Below are positions 54,471 through 63,289 of a stretch of 64,000 bases of DNA, piece after piece (position 1 is the first letter of the stretch; each line of letters begins with the position of its first letter). The stretch is from Paracoccus saliphilus. GTDB taxonomy: Bacteria; Pseudomonadota; Alphaproteobacteria; Rhodobacterales; Rhodobacteraceae. The position numbers were made by a program, and so were the translations under genes. The stretch lies in NCBI GenBank assembly GCA_003255745.1, contig QKYL01000146.1, positions 1-64,000 of the forward strand, written 5' to 3'. Under the pieces are notes generated by a model that was not told the DNA's origin, made no database searches, and was given only the letters and a program-made list of their open reading frames with translations.

Positions 54471-56324
54471 TCAGACGTTCTCGGCCGCTTCCAGCTTTTC
54501 CAGCGCGCCCATCCACAGCTCTTCGGCAAAGGCCAGGGCGCGAACCGCCTCGGCCCGCTTCTTGCCCCATTTTTCAGCCTCGTAGGGGTCGTTGTAAAGC
54601 CCCGGATCGGCCAGCTTGACGTCCAGCTTGCCCATCATCTCGGTCAGCTTCTGCACCCGCTCCTCGGCCTTGCGGGCTTCGGCGCGCAGCGCCAGCACGG
54701 CGTCACGTGACGGACGCTTGGGGGCCGCAGGCTTGGCCGGTTCGGCGGTTTTTTCAGCTGGGGCATCGCCCGACAGCAGAAACTTTCGGTAATCGTCCAA
54801 GTCGCCGTCGTAGGGCGCAACGGCGCCGTCCTTGACCAGCCACAGCCGGTCCGCGACCAGCCCCAGCAGGTGCATGTCGTGGCTGACCAGCACCACGGCG
54901 CCGGTATAGTCGTTCAGCGCCTCGGACAGTGCTTCGCGGCTTTCGATGTCCAGGTGGTTGGTCGGCTCGTCCAGGACCAGCAGATGGGGCGCGTCGATGG
55001 TCGCCAGCAGCAGCGACAGGCGTGCCTTCTGGCCGCCCGACAACTGGCCGACCTTGGTTTCGGCCTGCGCCTCCATCAGGCCGAACCCCGCCAGCCGGGC
55101 GCGCTGTTTCGCCTGCCCCTCGTTCGGACGGATGGATCGGATGTGGTCCAGCGGCGTCTCGTCCAGGTGCAGTTCGTCGACCTGGTGCTGCGCGAAGTAG
55201 CCTACGCGCAGCTTGGAAGACCGGGTCACCTTGCCCTCCATCGTGCCCAGCCGCTCGGCCAGCAGCTTGGACAGCGTGGACTTGCCCTGCCCGTTTCGGC
55301 CCAGCAGGGCGATCCGGTCGTCCTGGTCGATGCGCAGATGCAGCTTCTTCAGCACCGCCCGGTCGCCATAGCCGACCGAAACGCCCTCCATCGCCACGAT
55401 GGGCGGCGACAGTTCCTCGGGCTGGGGAAAGGTGAACCGATGAAACTTGGCCTCTTCGGGCGCCGTGATCGGCTCCATCTTGGCCAACATCTTGACGCGG
55501 GCCTGGGCCTGGCGCGCCTTGCTGGCCTTGGCTCCAAAACGGTCGACAAAGCTTTGCAGATGGGCGCGGCGGTCCGACTGCTTCTTGGCCTCGGCCGCCA
55601 GCAGCGCCCGCTTTTCCGCGCGGATGCGGGTAAAGCTGTCATAGCCGCCAGTGTACAGCGTCAGCTTCTTGTTCTCGAGATGCAGGATATGGCCGACAGC
55701 CCGGTTCAGCAGGCCACGGTCGTGGCTGATGATGATGACGGTATGCGGATAGCGGGCCAGATAACCCTCCAGCCACAGCGCGCCTTCCAGGTCCAGATAG
55801 TTGGTCGGCTCGTCCAGCAGCAGCAGGTCGGGCTGCGCGAACAGCACACCCGCCAGCGCCACCCGCATCCGCCAGCCGCCCGAGAAATCGCTGGTCGGGC
55901 GGGCCTGGTCGGCGGTGTTGAAGCCCAGGCCGTCCAGGATGGTGGCGGCCCGCGCCTCGGCCGACCAGGCGTCGATGTCGGTCAGCCGGGTCTGGATCTC
56001 GGCGATGCGGTGCGGGTCGGTCGCGGTGGCCGATTCGGTCATCAGCGCCGTGCGCTCCTGGTCGGCGTCCAGAACCGTGTCCAGAACCGAGCGGCCGGTG
56101 GCCGGGCTTTCCTGCGCCACGCCGCCGATGCGGGCGCGGTTCGGCAGGCTGATCTCGCCTCCGTCCAACTGCGTTTCGCCGCGGATCAGGCGGAACAGCG
56201 TTGTCTTGCCTGCCCCGTTGGGGCCGACCAGGCCCACCTTGTGGCCTTCGGGAACGGTAGCGCTGGCCCCTGCGAACAAGGGGCGGCCCTGAATGGAATA
56301 CGAGATGTCATCGATGCGCAGCAT
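54471..56324 (-). CDS. ABC-F family ATPase (Uup/YheS-like)
   Basis: Soluble tandem-ABC protein of 617 residues, without membrane segments, of the ABC-F class acting on ribosomes. Domain 1: Walker A VGPNGAGKTTLFRL, signature SDFSGGWRMRVALAG, Walker B LLLDEPTNYLD. A charged linker of about 80 residues (KKQSDRRAHLQSFVDRFG) follows. Domain 2: Walker A LGRNGQGKSTLSKLL, signature LSGGQKARLSLLLA, and LLVLDEPTNHLDIESRE. A C-terminal coiled coil of about 80 residues includes LRAEARKAEERVQKLTEMM. The start was chosen at 56324 (MLRIDDISYSI); the upstream open frame overlaps the Zur-box promoter zone. The role is likely translation factor or Uup-like. Confidence 0.93.
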   Translation of the reverse strand: MLRIDDISYSIQGRPLFAGASATVPEGHKVGLVGPNGAGKTTLFRLIRGETQLDGGEISLPNRARIGGVAQESPATGRSVLDTVLDADQERTALMTESATATDPHRIAEIQTRLTDIDAWSAEARAATILDGLGFNTADQARPTSDFSGGWRMRVALAGVLFAQPDLLLLDEPTNYLDLEGALWLEGYLARYPHTVIIISHDRGLLNRAVGHILHLENKKLTLYTGGYDSFTRIRAEKRALLAAEAKKQSDRRAHLQSFVDRFGAKASKARQAQARVKMLAKMEPITAPEEAKFHRFTFPQPEELSPPIVAMEGVSVGYGDRAVLKKLHLRIDQDDRIALLGRNGQGKSTLSKLLAERLGTMEGKVTRSSKLRVGYFAQHQVDELHLDETPLDHIRSIRPNEGQAKQRARLAGFGLMEAQAETKVGQLSGGQKARLSLLLATIDAPHLLVLDEPTNHLDIESREALSEALNDYTGAVVLVSHDMHLLGLVADRLWLVKDGAVAPYDGDLDDYRKFLLSGDAPAEKTAEPAKPAAPKRPSRDAVLALRAEARKAEERVQKLTEMMGKLDVKLADPGLYNDPYEAEKWGKKRAEAVRALAFAEELWMGALEKLEAAENV

Positions 56325-56405
56325 GGGCGCGGCATGGCGCATCGGGGGCGGGCCGTCAATGCCCTCGGCGGCAAGCAATACATCATCCGGGGCTTGATTT
56401 AAGTT

Positions 56406-56421
56406 ATGTTATACTATTACC
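56406..56421. promoter_or_regulatory. Zur-like operator before the COG0523 operon
   Basis: An AT-rich island in high-GC DNA carries GTTATACTATTAC (56408-56420), a near-perfect 13-base palindrome (one mismatched pair) with flanking AT matching the TGTTATANNATAACA-type Zur box of Proteobacteria. It overlaps TATACT, a -10-like element, 29 bases before the ATG. Zinc-dependent repression of the operon is inferred from this and from the gene family. Confidence 0.7.
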
Positions 56422-56449
56422 TTATTTTAACCAACTAGAGGAGCCTGTC

Positions 56450-57678
<1,229 letters not shown>

Positions 57679-57682
<4 letters not shown>

Positions 57683-58299
57683 ACAAGCTCGTCACGCTGC
57701 GCCTTGCCACGGCGATGAACGAATCCGCAGACCCGCGCGTCCTGGGCACCATCGCCATGCCCGGCGTGGCGGTCGCGATCTGGCACCGCAAGCCGACGCC
57801 CGACTGGCAGAACTGGCTGGATGCGCTGCCCCCGCAAAACCTGCCCCGCCTGCGCCAGGCGATGCGCCCGCAGGATGCGTCTGCCGCACTGACCGCCGCC
57901 AGCGACGCCGCGGGGCTGGCGGCCGGTGCGCATCGCCGCGCGCTGATCGCCGACATCGCCAGCCTGGCCCTGCAGGCATCCCAAAACATGAACGCCCTGC
58001 TGATCAACCTGCAGGTCAAGGTGAGCGAGGGTCAGGATTGCCCGAAATGGCATCTGGATGCAGTCGATGCACGGCTGCTCTGCACCCTGCGCGGGGCTGG
58101 CACGCAATTCGGACCGGCCTCGGCACCGGCTCAGGTTTCGGCCCTGCGGCAGGTTCCGACGGGCAGCGTGGCGCTGTTCCGGGGGCGGAACTGGGCGGGC
58201 GAGCCGACCGGCATCCTGCACCGCTCGCCCCCTGCGGACCCCGGCCAAACCCGCCTGCTGGTGGTGGTGGACGCCGTGACCGAGGCGGCCTCATGCTGA
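57679..58299 (+). CDS. DUF1826 domain-containing protein
   Basis: Cytoplasmic protein of 206 residues with no signal peptide. It matches the DUF1826 pattern: PGVAVAIWHRKPTPDWQNWLDAL near the N-terminus, SQNMNALLINLQVKVSEGQDCPKWHLD in the middle with Cys and His that could bind metal, then DARLLCTLRGAGTQF and SVALFRGRNW. The family repeatedly neighbours COG0523 genes under Zur control, and the ATGA overlap with the GTPase here supports a joint role in zinc shortage. The biochemical function is unknown. Confidence 0.87.
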
Positions 58300-58583
58300 G
58301 TCCGGGGCCGCAGCGGGGCGCCAACCTGGGCCAGACCGCGCAGCGCCTGCGGCGCCGCACGCGCGATCCGATGGCCGCTTTCGACGCGCTGCCGCCTGCC
58401 CTGCGGCTGTGGCTGTCGCAGGCGGCGCTGCCTTGGTCGCCAACCTCCTGCCAGCGCCTGTGGCAGAAGGCACGCGACCGGGGCGCCAGCATCCCGGAGG
58501 CGCTGGAAGCCCTGGACCGTGCCGAGGCCCAGGCCCTGCGGCGCGAGGCCCGCAGCCCGTTCCGGCCGGATCGTGCCGCTTGA
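58293..58583 (+). CDS. DUF6525-like small protein
   Basis: A 96-residue, very Arg/Ala/Leu-rich protein with NLGQTAQRLRRRTRDPMAAFDALP and LWLSQAALPWSPTSCQRLW. This resembles DUF6525, a family found mainly in Rhodobacterales. It has one Cys, no signal peptide and no membrane helix. The start overlaps the DUF1826 stop by 7 bases, so it is the third gene of the zinc-shortage operon. Its role is unknown; small basic size suggests binding to nucleic acid or to a partner protein, which is a guess. Confidence 0.72.
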   Translation: MLSPGPQRGANLGQTAQRLRRRTRDPMAAFDALPPALRLWLSQAALPWSPTSCQRLWQKARDRGASIPEALEALDRAEAQALRREARSPFRPDRAA

Positions 58584-58670
58584 CCCAGGGGCAGCCGGAC
58601 CGGCACTGGCGACAGGGGGGCATGCTGCCTATCTGCCGATGATGAGGAACGGATCGAAAGGAATTTCCTG

Positions 58671-59648
58671 ATGCGCAGCGTCACCCATGACCGCTTCGGC
58701 GAACCCGCCGAAGTCCTGCACATGACCCAGACAGGTCGCCCCGAACCCGGTCCCGGCCAGGTGCTGATCCGCGTGATCCTGTCCCCGATCCACAATCACG
58801 ACATCTGGACCATCCGCGGCACCTATGGCTTCAAGCCCGCCCTTCCGGCCATCGGCGGCAGCGAGGCCGTGGGCATCGTCGAAGCGACGGGGCCCGAGGT
58901 CGACCCCGCCCTGCAGGGCCGCCGGGTGGCCGCCGCCGGACTAAAGGGGTCCTGGGCCGAATACTCCGTGACCGACACCGCAGGCGTCATCCCCGTCCCT
59001 GACGAGATGCCGGACGAGGCCGCCGCCCAGTTGATCGCAATGCCCTTCAGCGCCATCACGCTGCTGGAGTTCCTGAAGGTGTCGCCGGGGGACTGGGTGA
59101 TCCAGACCGCCGCCAACGGCGCTGTGGGCAAGATCATGGCCGTGCTGGCGGCCTCTCGCGGCGTTCGTCTGGTGAACCTGGTCCGCCGGCCCGAAGCGGC
59201 CCAGGAATTGGCCCCTCTGGGCGTGTCAAACATCGTCTCGACCTCGGACCCGGACTGGATCGCGCGCGTCCGCAGCCTGGTCGGTCCGGATGGCGCGCGC
59301 TCTGCCGTCGATTCGGTCGGGGGCGAGGTGGCCGCCGGCCTGATCGAACTGCTGGGACAGGAAGGCCTGCTGGTCACCTTCGGCTCGACCACGGGCGAGG
59401 CGCTGCAGTTGCCGGCCGGACCAATCATCTTCAAGCACCTGTCGGTCAAGGGCTTCTGGGGCGCCAAGATCATGCCCGCCACGCCCCCCGAAGACCGCCA
59501 GCGGATGTTTGCGGAACTGATGGGACTGGTGATGGGCGGCCAGCTGGACCTGCGGTCGGGCGGCAGCTTCGGCCTGGATCAGCCGGCCGAGGCCGCACGC
59601 GCGGCCCTGACGCCGGGCCGCGAGGGCAAGATCATGTTCCGCCCTTGA
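58671..59648 (+). CDS. MDR-family enoyl/quinone reductase (MECR-like)
   Basis: Zinc-independent medium-chain reductase of 325 residues. The substrate domain begins RSVTHDRFGEPAEVLHM, with PSIxG-like PAIGGSEAVGIVEATG. The cofactor domain has TAANGAVGKIMAVLAASRG, the NADPH motif variant seen in 2-enoyl thioester reductases and quinone oxidoreductases, and no catalytic zinc ligands. AAAGGAA lies before the ATG. It is 87 bases past the DUF6525-like gene in the same direction, so read-through from the Zur-controlled operon is possible. The natural substrate is undetermined. Confidence 0.86.
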   Translation: MRSVTHDRFGEPAEVLHMTQTGRPEPGPGQVLIRVILSPIHNHDIWTIRGTYGFKPALPAIGGSEAVGIVEATGPEVDPALQGRRVAAAGLKGSWAEYSVTDTAGVIPVPDEMPDEAAAQLIAMPFSAITLLEFLKVSPGDWVIQTAANGAVGKIMAVLAASRGVRLVNLVRRPEAAQELAPLGVSNIVSTSDPDWIARVRSLVGPDGARSAVDSVGGEVAAGLIELLGQEGLLVTFGSTTGEALQLPAGPIIFKHLSVKGFWGAKIMPATPPEDRQRMFAELMGLVMGGQLDLRSGGSFGLDQPAEAARAALTPGREGKIMFRP

Positions 59649-59664
59649 ACCTGCCCTGCCAGCC

Positions 59665-59688
59665 GACCCCGCCCGCACCGGCGGGGTC
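59665..59688. terminator. Hairpin between convergent MDR and IMPACT genes
   Basis: GACCCCGCC and GGCGGGGTC form a perfect 9-bp stem with a 6-base loop, 16 bases past the MDR stop. It reaches into the stop codon of the minus-strand gene. It probably ends transcription from the plus strand. Confidence 0.6.
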
Positions 59689-60043
59689 ACCCAAGTCCGG
59701 TTTCGCGCAGATAGTGCCGCACCGCGTCGGCCACGTGCCGGAACCGGTCGCCGCCCAGATGCTTGCCGCCGTACCAGCGGGTCACGATCACTACGTGATC
59801 CTGCAGGCCCGCCCGCTCCAGCATCTGAAGGATCAGCGCCGCAGCGCCGCTTTCCCCGTCGTCGTCGCGAACCGGCGCGCCCCCCAGAATGGCTGCCCAG
59901 CTGTGATGCGTGGCCTTGGCAAAGCGTTTCACCTGCCGCAGTTCCGCCAGCATCGCCGCAACCTCGGCCCGGCTGGTGGCAGCCCCGCCCGACACCGCAT
60001 ATCGCGATCCGCGGTCGGAAATGATCTTGTCGAAAACTTTCAC
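59687..60043 (-). CDS. IMPACT/YigZ family protein (UPF0029)
   Basis: Protein of 118 residues containing the UPF0029 domain: VAAMLAELRQVKRFAKATHHSWAAIL, GESGAAALILQMLERAGL and the hallmark VTRWYGGKHLGGDRF. This resembles YigZ/IMPACT N-terminal domains but lacks the usual C-terminal EF-G-like domain, so it is a short version. The start is a GTG at 60043, with AAGAAGG upstream; a TTG two codons earlier is possible. Its role is unclear; eukaryotic IMPACT affects translation control. It follows the Fur-family gene in the same direction by 80 bases. Confidence 0.83.
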   Translation of the reverse strand: MKVFDKIISDRGSRYAVSGGAATSRAEVAAMLAELRQVKRFAKATHHSWAAILGGAPVRDDDGESGAAALILQMLERAGLQDHVVIVTRWYGGKHLGGDRFRHVADAVRHYLRETGLG

Positions 60044-60123
60044 CGGCAACCTTCTTCCTGGCCCAAGAGCCGCGTTGAAACCGTGAAACGAAAGAAGGCC
60101 ATGCCCCCAGCCCCGCCCCCGCC

Positions 60124-60540
60124 TCAGCGACGACGTACATACAGTTCCAGCCGGTGATGGACGATTTCATAGCCCATCTCGGCGGCGATCTCTGCCTGCA
60201 GACGCTCGATCCGCTCGTCGCTGAATTCCATCACGGCGCCGTTGTCGACATCGATCATATGGTCGTGGTGGGTCTGGTCGGCGGCCTCCCAGCGGGCAGG
60301 TTCACCCTGGAATTCCAGCTTCTCGATCACGCCCTGTGCCTGCAGCGTGGTCAGCGTCCGATAGACGGTGGCCAGCGACACCCCCGCCCCCGCCGTCATC
60401 GCCCGGGCGTGCAGCTCGGCCGCGTCGGGATGATCCTCGGCCGCGGCGATCACCTGCAGCAGCGCCGCGCGTTGGCGCGTGACCCGCACCCCCGCCGCCC
60501 GCAGCGCCTGTTCCAGCCGTGTCGCGCGTCCATCCGTCAT
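60124..60540 (-). CDS. mur: Fur-family metalloregulator, Mur-like
   Basis: Regulator of 138 residues. The winged helix has the recognition segment GVSLATVYRTLTTLQAQGVI. The metal-binding His cluster is QTHHDHMIDVDNG with EFSDERIERLQAEIAAE and the C-terminal YEIVHHRLELYVRRR. CxxC zinc motifs are absent, and the DVDNGAVMEF region resembles the manganese-responsive Mur/Fur branch of Alphaproteobacteria more than Zur. It is divergent from sitA, with 95 bases between the starts, and two operator-like boxes lie in that gap. It probably represses sitABCD when manganese is plentiful. It ends 80 bases before the IMPACT gene. Confidence 0.87.
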   Translation of the reverse strand: MTDGRATRLEQALRAAGVRVTRQRAALLQVIAAAEDHPDAAELHARAMTAGAGVSLATVYRTLTTLQAQGVIEKLEFQGEPARWEAADQTHHDHMIDVDNGAVMEFSDERIERLQAEIAAEMGYEIVHHRLELYVRRR

Positions 60541-60569
60541 GATGCCATTCTGCCGCAGGCCACCATCAG

Positions 60570-60613
60570 TTGCAACTAGTTCGCAACTATTGACAGTTGC
60601 AAACGTTTCGCAG
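60570..60613. promoter_or_regulatory. Tandem MRS/Mur-like boxes in the mur-sitA gap
   Basis: Two related boxes, TTGCAACTAGTTCGCAA (60570-60586) and TTGCAAACGTTTCGCAG (60597-60613), start 27 bases apart. Both have TTGCAA then TTCGCA around a short centre, like manganese-responsive MRS elements of alphaproteobacterial Mur. They also create an inverted repeat, GCAACT/AGTTGC (60583-60600). Confidence 0.72.
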
Positions 60614-60618
60614 ATAAC
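60590..60618 (+). promoter_or_regulatory. Candidate sitA promoter
   Basis: A perfect -35 TTGACA (60590-60595) and -10 GATAAC (60613-60618) have 17 bases between them. The second MRS-like box fills the spacer and touches the -10, so a bound regulator would block polymerase. Confidence 0.7.
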
Positions 60619-60635
60619 GCCGGAAGGAGGCCGTC

Positions 60636-61511
60636 ATGATCCGATACCTCGCTGCCCTGCTGCTGTTCCTGCCTGTTGCGGCCACGGCCCAACAGCTGAA
60701 GGTCGCCACCAGCTTCACGATCATCGCTGACATGGCTCGCAACGTCGGCGGCGATCATGCACAGGTCCACTCGATCACGCCCCCGGGTGCGGAAATCCAC
60801 GGCTATCAGCCGACACCGGGCGACATCATCGGCTTGTCCGAAGCCGACCTTGTGCTGGTGAACGGGCTGAACCTGGACCTCTGGGCGCAGCGTTTTCTGG
60901 ACGGCATCGCCGATGTGCCGGTGGTGACGGTCACGGACGGGATCACGCCCATCCCGATCAGCGGCGGCGATTACGACGGGCAGCCCAATCCCCATGCCTG
61001 GATGGCGCTGGATTCCGCGCAGGTCTATGTCGACAACATTGCCGGGGCCATGGCTGCGGCCGATCCCGCCAATGCCGGCGCCTATCGCGCCAATGCCGAC
61101 AGCTACAAGCAGCAGATCGCCGAGGTGATCGGCCCCCTCAGGGACCGCGCCCGCGCCCTGCCCCCGCAGCGCCGTTGGCTGGTGACTTCCGAAGGGGCCT
61201 TTTCCTACCTTGCCCGCGACTTCGGCCTGCAGGAACTGTTTTTGTGGCCCATCAACTCCGAAGGCCAGGGCACGCCCCAGCAGGTCCGTCGCCTGATCGA
61301 CAACATGCGCGACAACGGCGCGCCGGTGATCTTTTCCGAAAGCACGGTGTCGGACAGGCCCGCCCGGCGCATCGCGGCCGAGACGGGCGCGGAATATGGC
61401 GGCATCCTTTACGTGGACAGCCTGTCCGATGCGGAGGGGCCGGTGCCGACCTATCTGGACCTGATGCGCGTGACATCCGAAACCATCGTCAGCCGGTTGC
61501 AAGATGAGTGA
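60636..61511 (+). CDS. sitA: Metal ABC transporter substrate-binding protein (SitA)
   Basis: Periplasmic manganese/iron-binding protein of 291 residues of the ZnuA/SitA group. A signal peptide ends at VAATAQQ. The four metal ligands of the Mn-type proteins are recognisable: His in GAEIHGYQPTPGD, His in GQPNPHAWMAL, Glu in VTSEGAFSYLARDF and Asp in ILYVDSLSD. There is no His-rich loop of the zinc-specific ZnuA kind, so manganese is more likely. The ribosome site is GGAAGGAGG. The gene is controlled by the boxes overlapping its promoter, and it overlaps sitB by 8 bases. Confidence 0.92.
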   Translation: MIRYLAALLLFLPVAATAQQLKVATSFTIIADMARNVGGDHAQVHSITPPGAEIHGYQPTPGDIIGLSEADLVLVNGLNLDLWAQRFLDGIADVPVVTVTDGITPIPISGGDYDGQPNPHAWMALDSAQVYVDNIAGAMAAADPANAGAYRANADSYKQQIAEVIGPLRDRARALPPQRRWLVTSEGAFSYLARDFGLQELFLWPINSEGQGTPQQVRRLIDNMRDNGAPVIFSESTVSDRPARRIAAETGAEYGGILYVDSLSDAEGPVPTYLDLMRVTSETIVSRLQDE

Positions 61512-62361
61512 CCTTTCACCGGGCATCGAGGTCCGGGACCTTACCGTCGCCTATCGAAACGGCCACCGTGCACTGGCCCGGGCCGCATTCAGCGTGCCGC
61601 AAGGGTCGGTGACGGCGCTGGTCGGCGTCAACGGGGCCGGAAAATCCACGCTGTTCAAGGCGCTGATGGACCTGCTGCCCCATGCGACGGGCGAGGTGCG
61701 CATCCTTGGCCTGACCGTCCGGCAGGCCCTGAGCCGGAACCTGGTGGCCTATGTGCCGCAGGCCGAGGAGGTGGACTGGACCTTTCCGGTTCTGGTCGAG
61801 GATGTCGTGATGATGGGCCGCTATGGCCATATGGGCATCCTGCGCCGCGCTCGCGCCGCAGACCGGCAGGCGGTCGCCGATGCCTTGGCCCGCGTCGGCA
61901 TGACCGATTTCCGCCGCCGCCAGATCGGCGAACTGTCGGGCGGCCAGCGCAAGCGCGTCTTTCTGGCCCGCGCTCTGGCGCAGGAGGCGCAGGTGATCCT
62001 GCTGGACGAACCCTTCACCGGCGTCGACGTGCAGACCGAACAGACGATCATCACCCTTCTGCGCCAGATGCGCGCCGAGGGTCGGGTCATGCTGGTCTCG
62101 ACCCATGACCTGGGCTCGGTGCCCGAATATTGCGACCGCGTGGTGCTGGTAAAGGGCACGGTGCTGGCCTCTGGCCCCACGGAAACCACGTTCACGCCCC
62201 AGAACCTGCGCCTGGCCTTTGGCGGGACCCTGCGCCACTTCATGCTGGGCGGCGCCGACCTTCATGACGACGCAGATGCGCGCGCCGTCGACGTCTTCAC
62301 CGACGATGAACGCCCGCTGATCTTCTATGACGACCGCCACCGCACCGGGGGCGGCGCATGA
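61504..62361 (+). CDS. sitB: Metal ABC transporter ATP-binding protein (SitB)
   Basis: ABC ATPase of 285 residues powering manganese import. Walker A is GVNGAGKSTLFKALM, signature LSGGQRKRVFLARAL, Walker B ILLDEPFTGVD, and the switch His is in STHDLGSV. The Q-loop region is AYVPQAEEVDWTFP, typical of the zinc/manganese subfamily. The C-terminal 40 residues, with an Asp/His-rich tail (DLHDDADARAVDVF), go beyond the ATPase core. It overlaps sitA by 8 bases and is followed, via a 24-codon reading frame, by sitC. Confidence 0.94.
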   Translation: MSDLSPGIEVRDLTVAYRNGHRALARAAFSVPQGSVTALVGVNGAGKSTLFKALMDLLPHATGEVRILGLTVRQALSRNLVAYVPQAEEVDWTFPVLVEDVVMMGRYGHMGILRRARAADRQAVADALARVGMTDFRRRQIGELSGGQRKRVFLARALAQEAQVILLDEPFTGVDVQTEQTIITLLRQMRAEGRVMLVSTHDLGSVPEYCDRVVLVKGTVLASGPTETTFTPQNLRLAFGGTLRHFMLGGADLHDDADARAVDVFTDDERPLIFYDDRHRTGGGA

Positions 62362-62432
62362 CCGCATCTTCGTTGCAGAAATACCCCACGGGGGTGCGGG
62401 AGTGTGAAACCCCCGCGCGCGACGCCCGATGA
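62358..62432 (+). CDS. 24-codon coupling frame between sitB and sitC
   Basis: The ATG overlaps the sitB stop (ATGA), and the stop overlaps the sitC start (ATGA), leaving a short peptide of 24 residues (MTASSLQKYPTGVRECETP, then five more). The codons are unlike the flanking genes. The piece contains CCCC/GGGG inverted elements reminiscent of short intergenic repeats of Rhodobacterales. It might act only as a translation bridge and not encode a useful peptide. Confidence 0.4.
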   Translation: MTASSLQKYPTGVRECETPARDAR

Positions 62433-63289
62433 TCGACCTTGCCCTGACCCCCTTCACCTATGGCTACATGGCGACCGCAATCTGGGTTTCGGCGCTGGTC
62501 GGGGGCGTCTGCGCCTTTCTCTCGGCCTACCTGATGCTCAAGGGCTGGAGCCTGATCGGAGACGCCTTGTCCCACTCGATCGTGCCGGGCGTGGCCGGCG
62601 CCTACATGCTGGGCCTGCCCTTCGCGCTTGGCGCATTCCTGTCCGGGGGACTTGCGGCGCTGACCATGCTGTTTCTGAACAACCGCACAGGCCTGAAACA
62701 GGACGCGATCATCGGGCTGATCTTTACCGGCTTCTTCGGCATTGGGCTTTTCATGATCTCGCTGAACCCGGTCGCCGTCGACCTGCAGGCGATCACCATG
62801 GGCAACGTGCTGGCCATCGCCCCCGAGGATGTGGTCCAACTGGCCCTGATCGGAGGCGTCTCGCTGGCCATCCTGCTGGTCAAGTGGCGCGACCTGATGG
62901 TGGTCTTCTTCGACGAAAGCCACGCCCGAACCATCGGCCTGCACCCGCAGCGGCTGAAGGCGCTGTTTTTCACCCTGCTGGCGGCCTCGACCGTCGCCGC
63001 GATGCAGACGGTGGGGGCTTTCCTGGTCATCGCGCTGGTCGTCACGCCAGGGGCCACGGCCTATCTGCTGACCGACCGCTTTCCCCGCCTGATCGCCATC
63101 AGCGTGACCATCGGTACGCTGACTTCGGCCATAGGTGCCTATGCCAGCTTCTTCCTGGATGGTGCCACCGGCGGCATCATCGTCACGCTGCAGACGCTGA
63201 TCTTCCTGGCGGCCTTCGTCTTTGCCCCCACCCACGGCCTGCGCGCCGCCCGCCGCCGCGCCCGAGCCGCCATGACCGAGGGCGCATGA
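62429..63289 (+). CDS. sitC: Metal ABC transporter permease (SitC)
   Basis: Inner-membrane permease of 286 residues of the ABC-3 (FecCD-like manganese/zinc) family. It has about eight hydrophobic segments: GGVCAFLSAYLMLKGWSLIGD, then ALSHSIVPGVAGAYMLGLP, which is the conserved family region, and VVFFDESHARTIGLHPQRL, which is the site of contact with the ATPase. The C-terminus is basic (LRAARRRARAAMTEGA). It starts as ATGA overlapping the short frame from sitB and ends as ATGA with sitD. Two homologous permeases in a row are typical of SitCD. Confidence 0.94.
   Translation: MIDLALTPFTYGYMATAIWVSALVGGVCAFLSAYLMLKGWSLIGDALSHSIVPGVAGAYMLGLPFALGAFLSGGLAALTMLFLNNRTGLKQDAIIGLIFTGFFGIGLFMISLNPVAVDLQAITMGNVLAIAPEDVVQLALIGGVSLAILLVKWRDLMVVFFDESHARTIGLHPQRLKALFFTLLAASTVAAMQTVGAFLVIALVVTPGATAYLLTDRFPRLIAISVTIGTLTSAIGAYASFFLDGATGGIIVTLQTLIFLAAFVFAPTHGLRAARRRARAAMTEGA

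Noticed and set aside
56378..56400. TTGATT at 56394 as a -35 element for the COG0523 operon
   Set aside because: The spacing to the TATACT at 56410 is only 10 bases, too short for a normal promoter.
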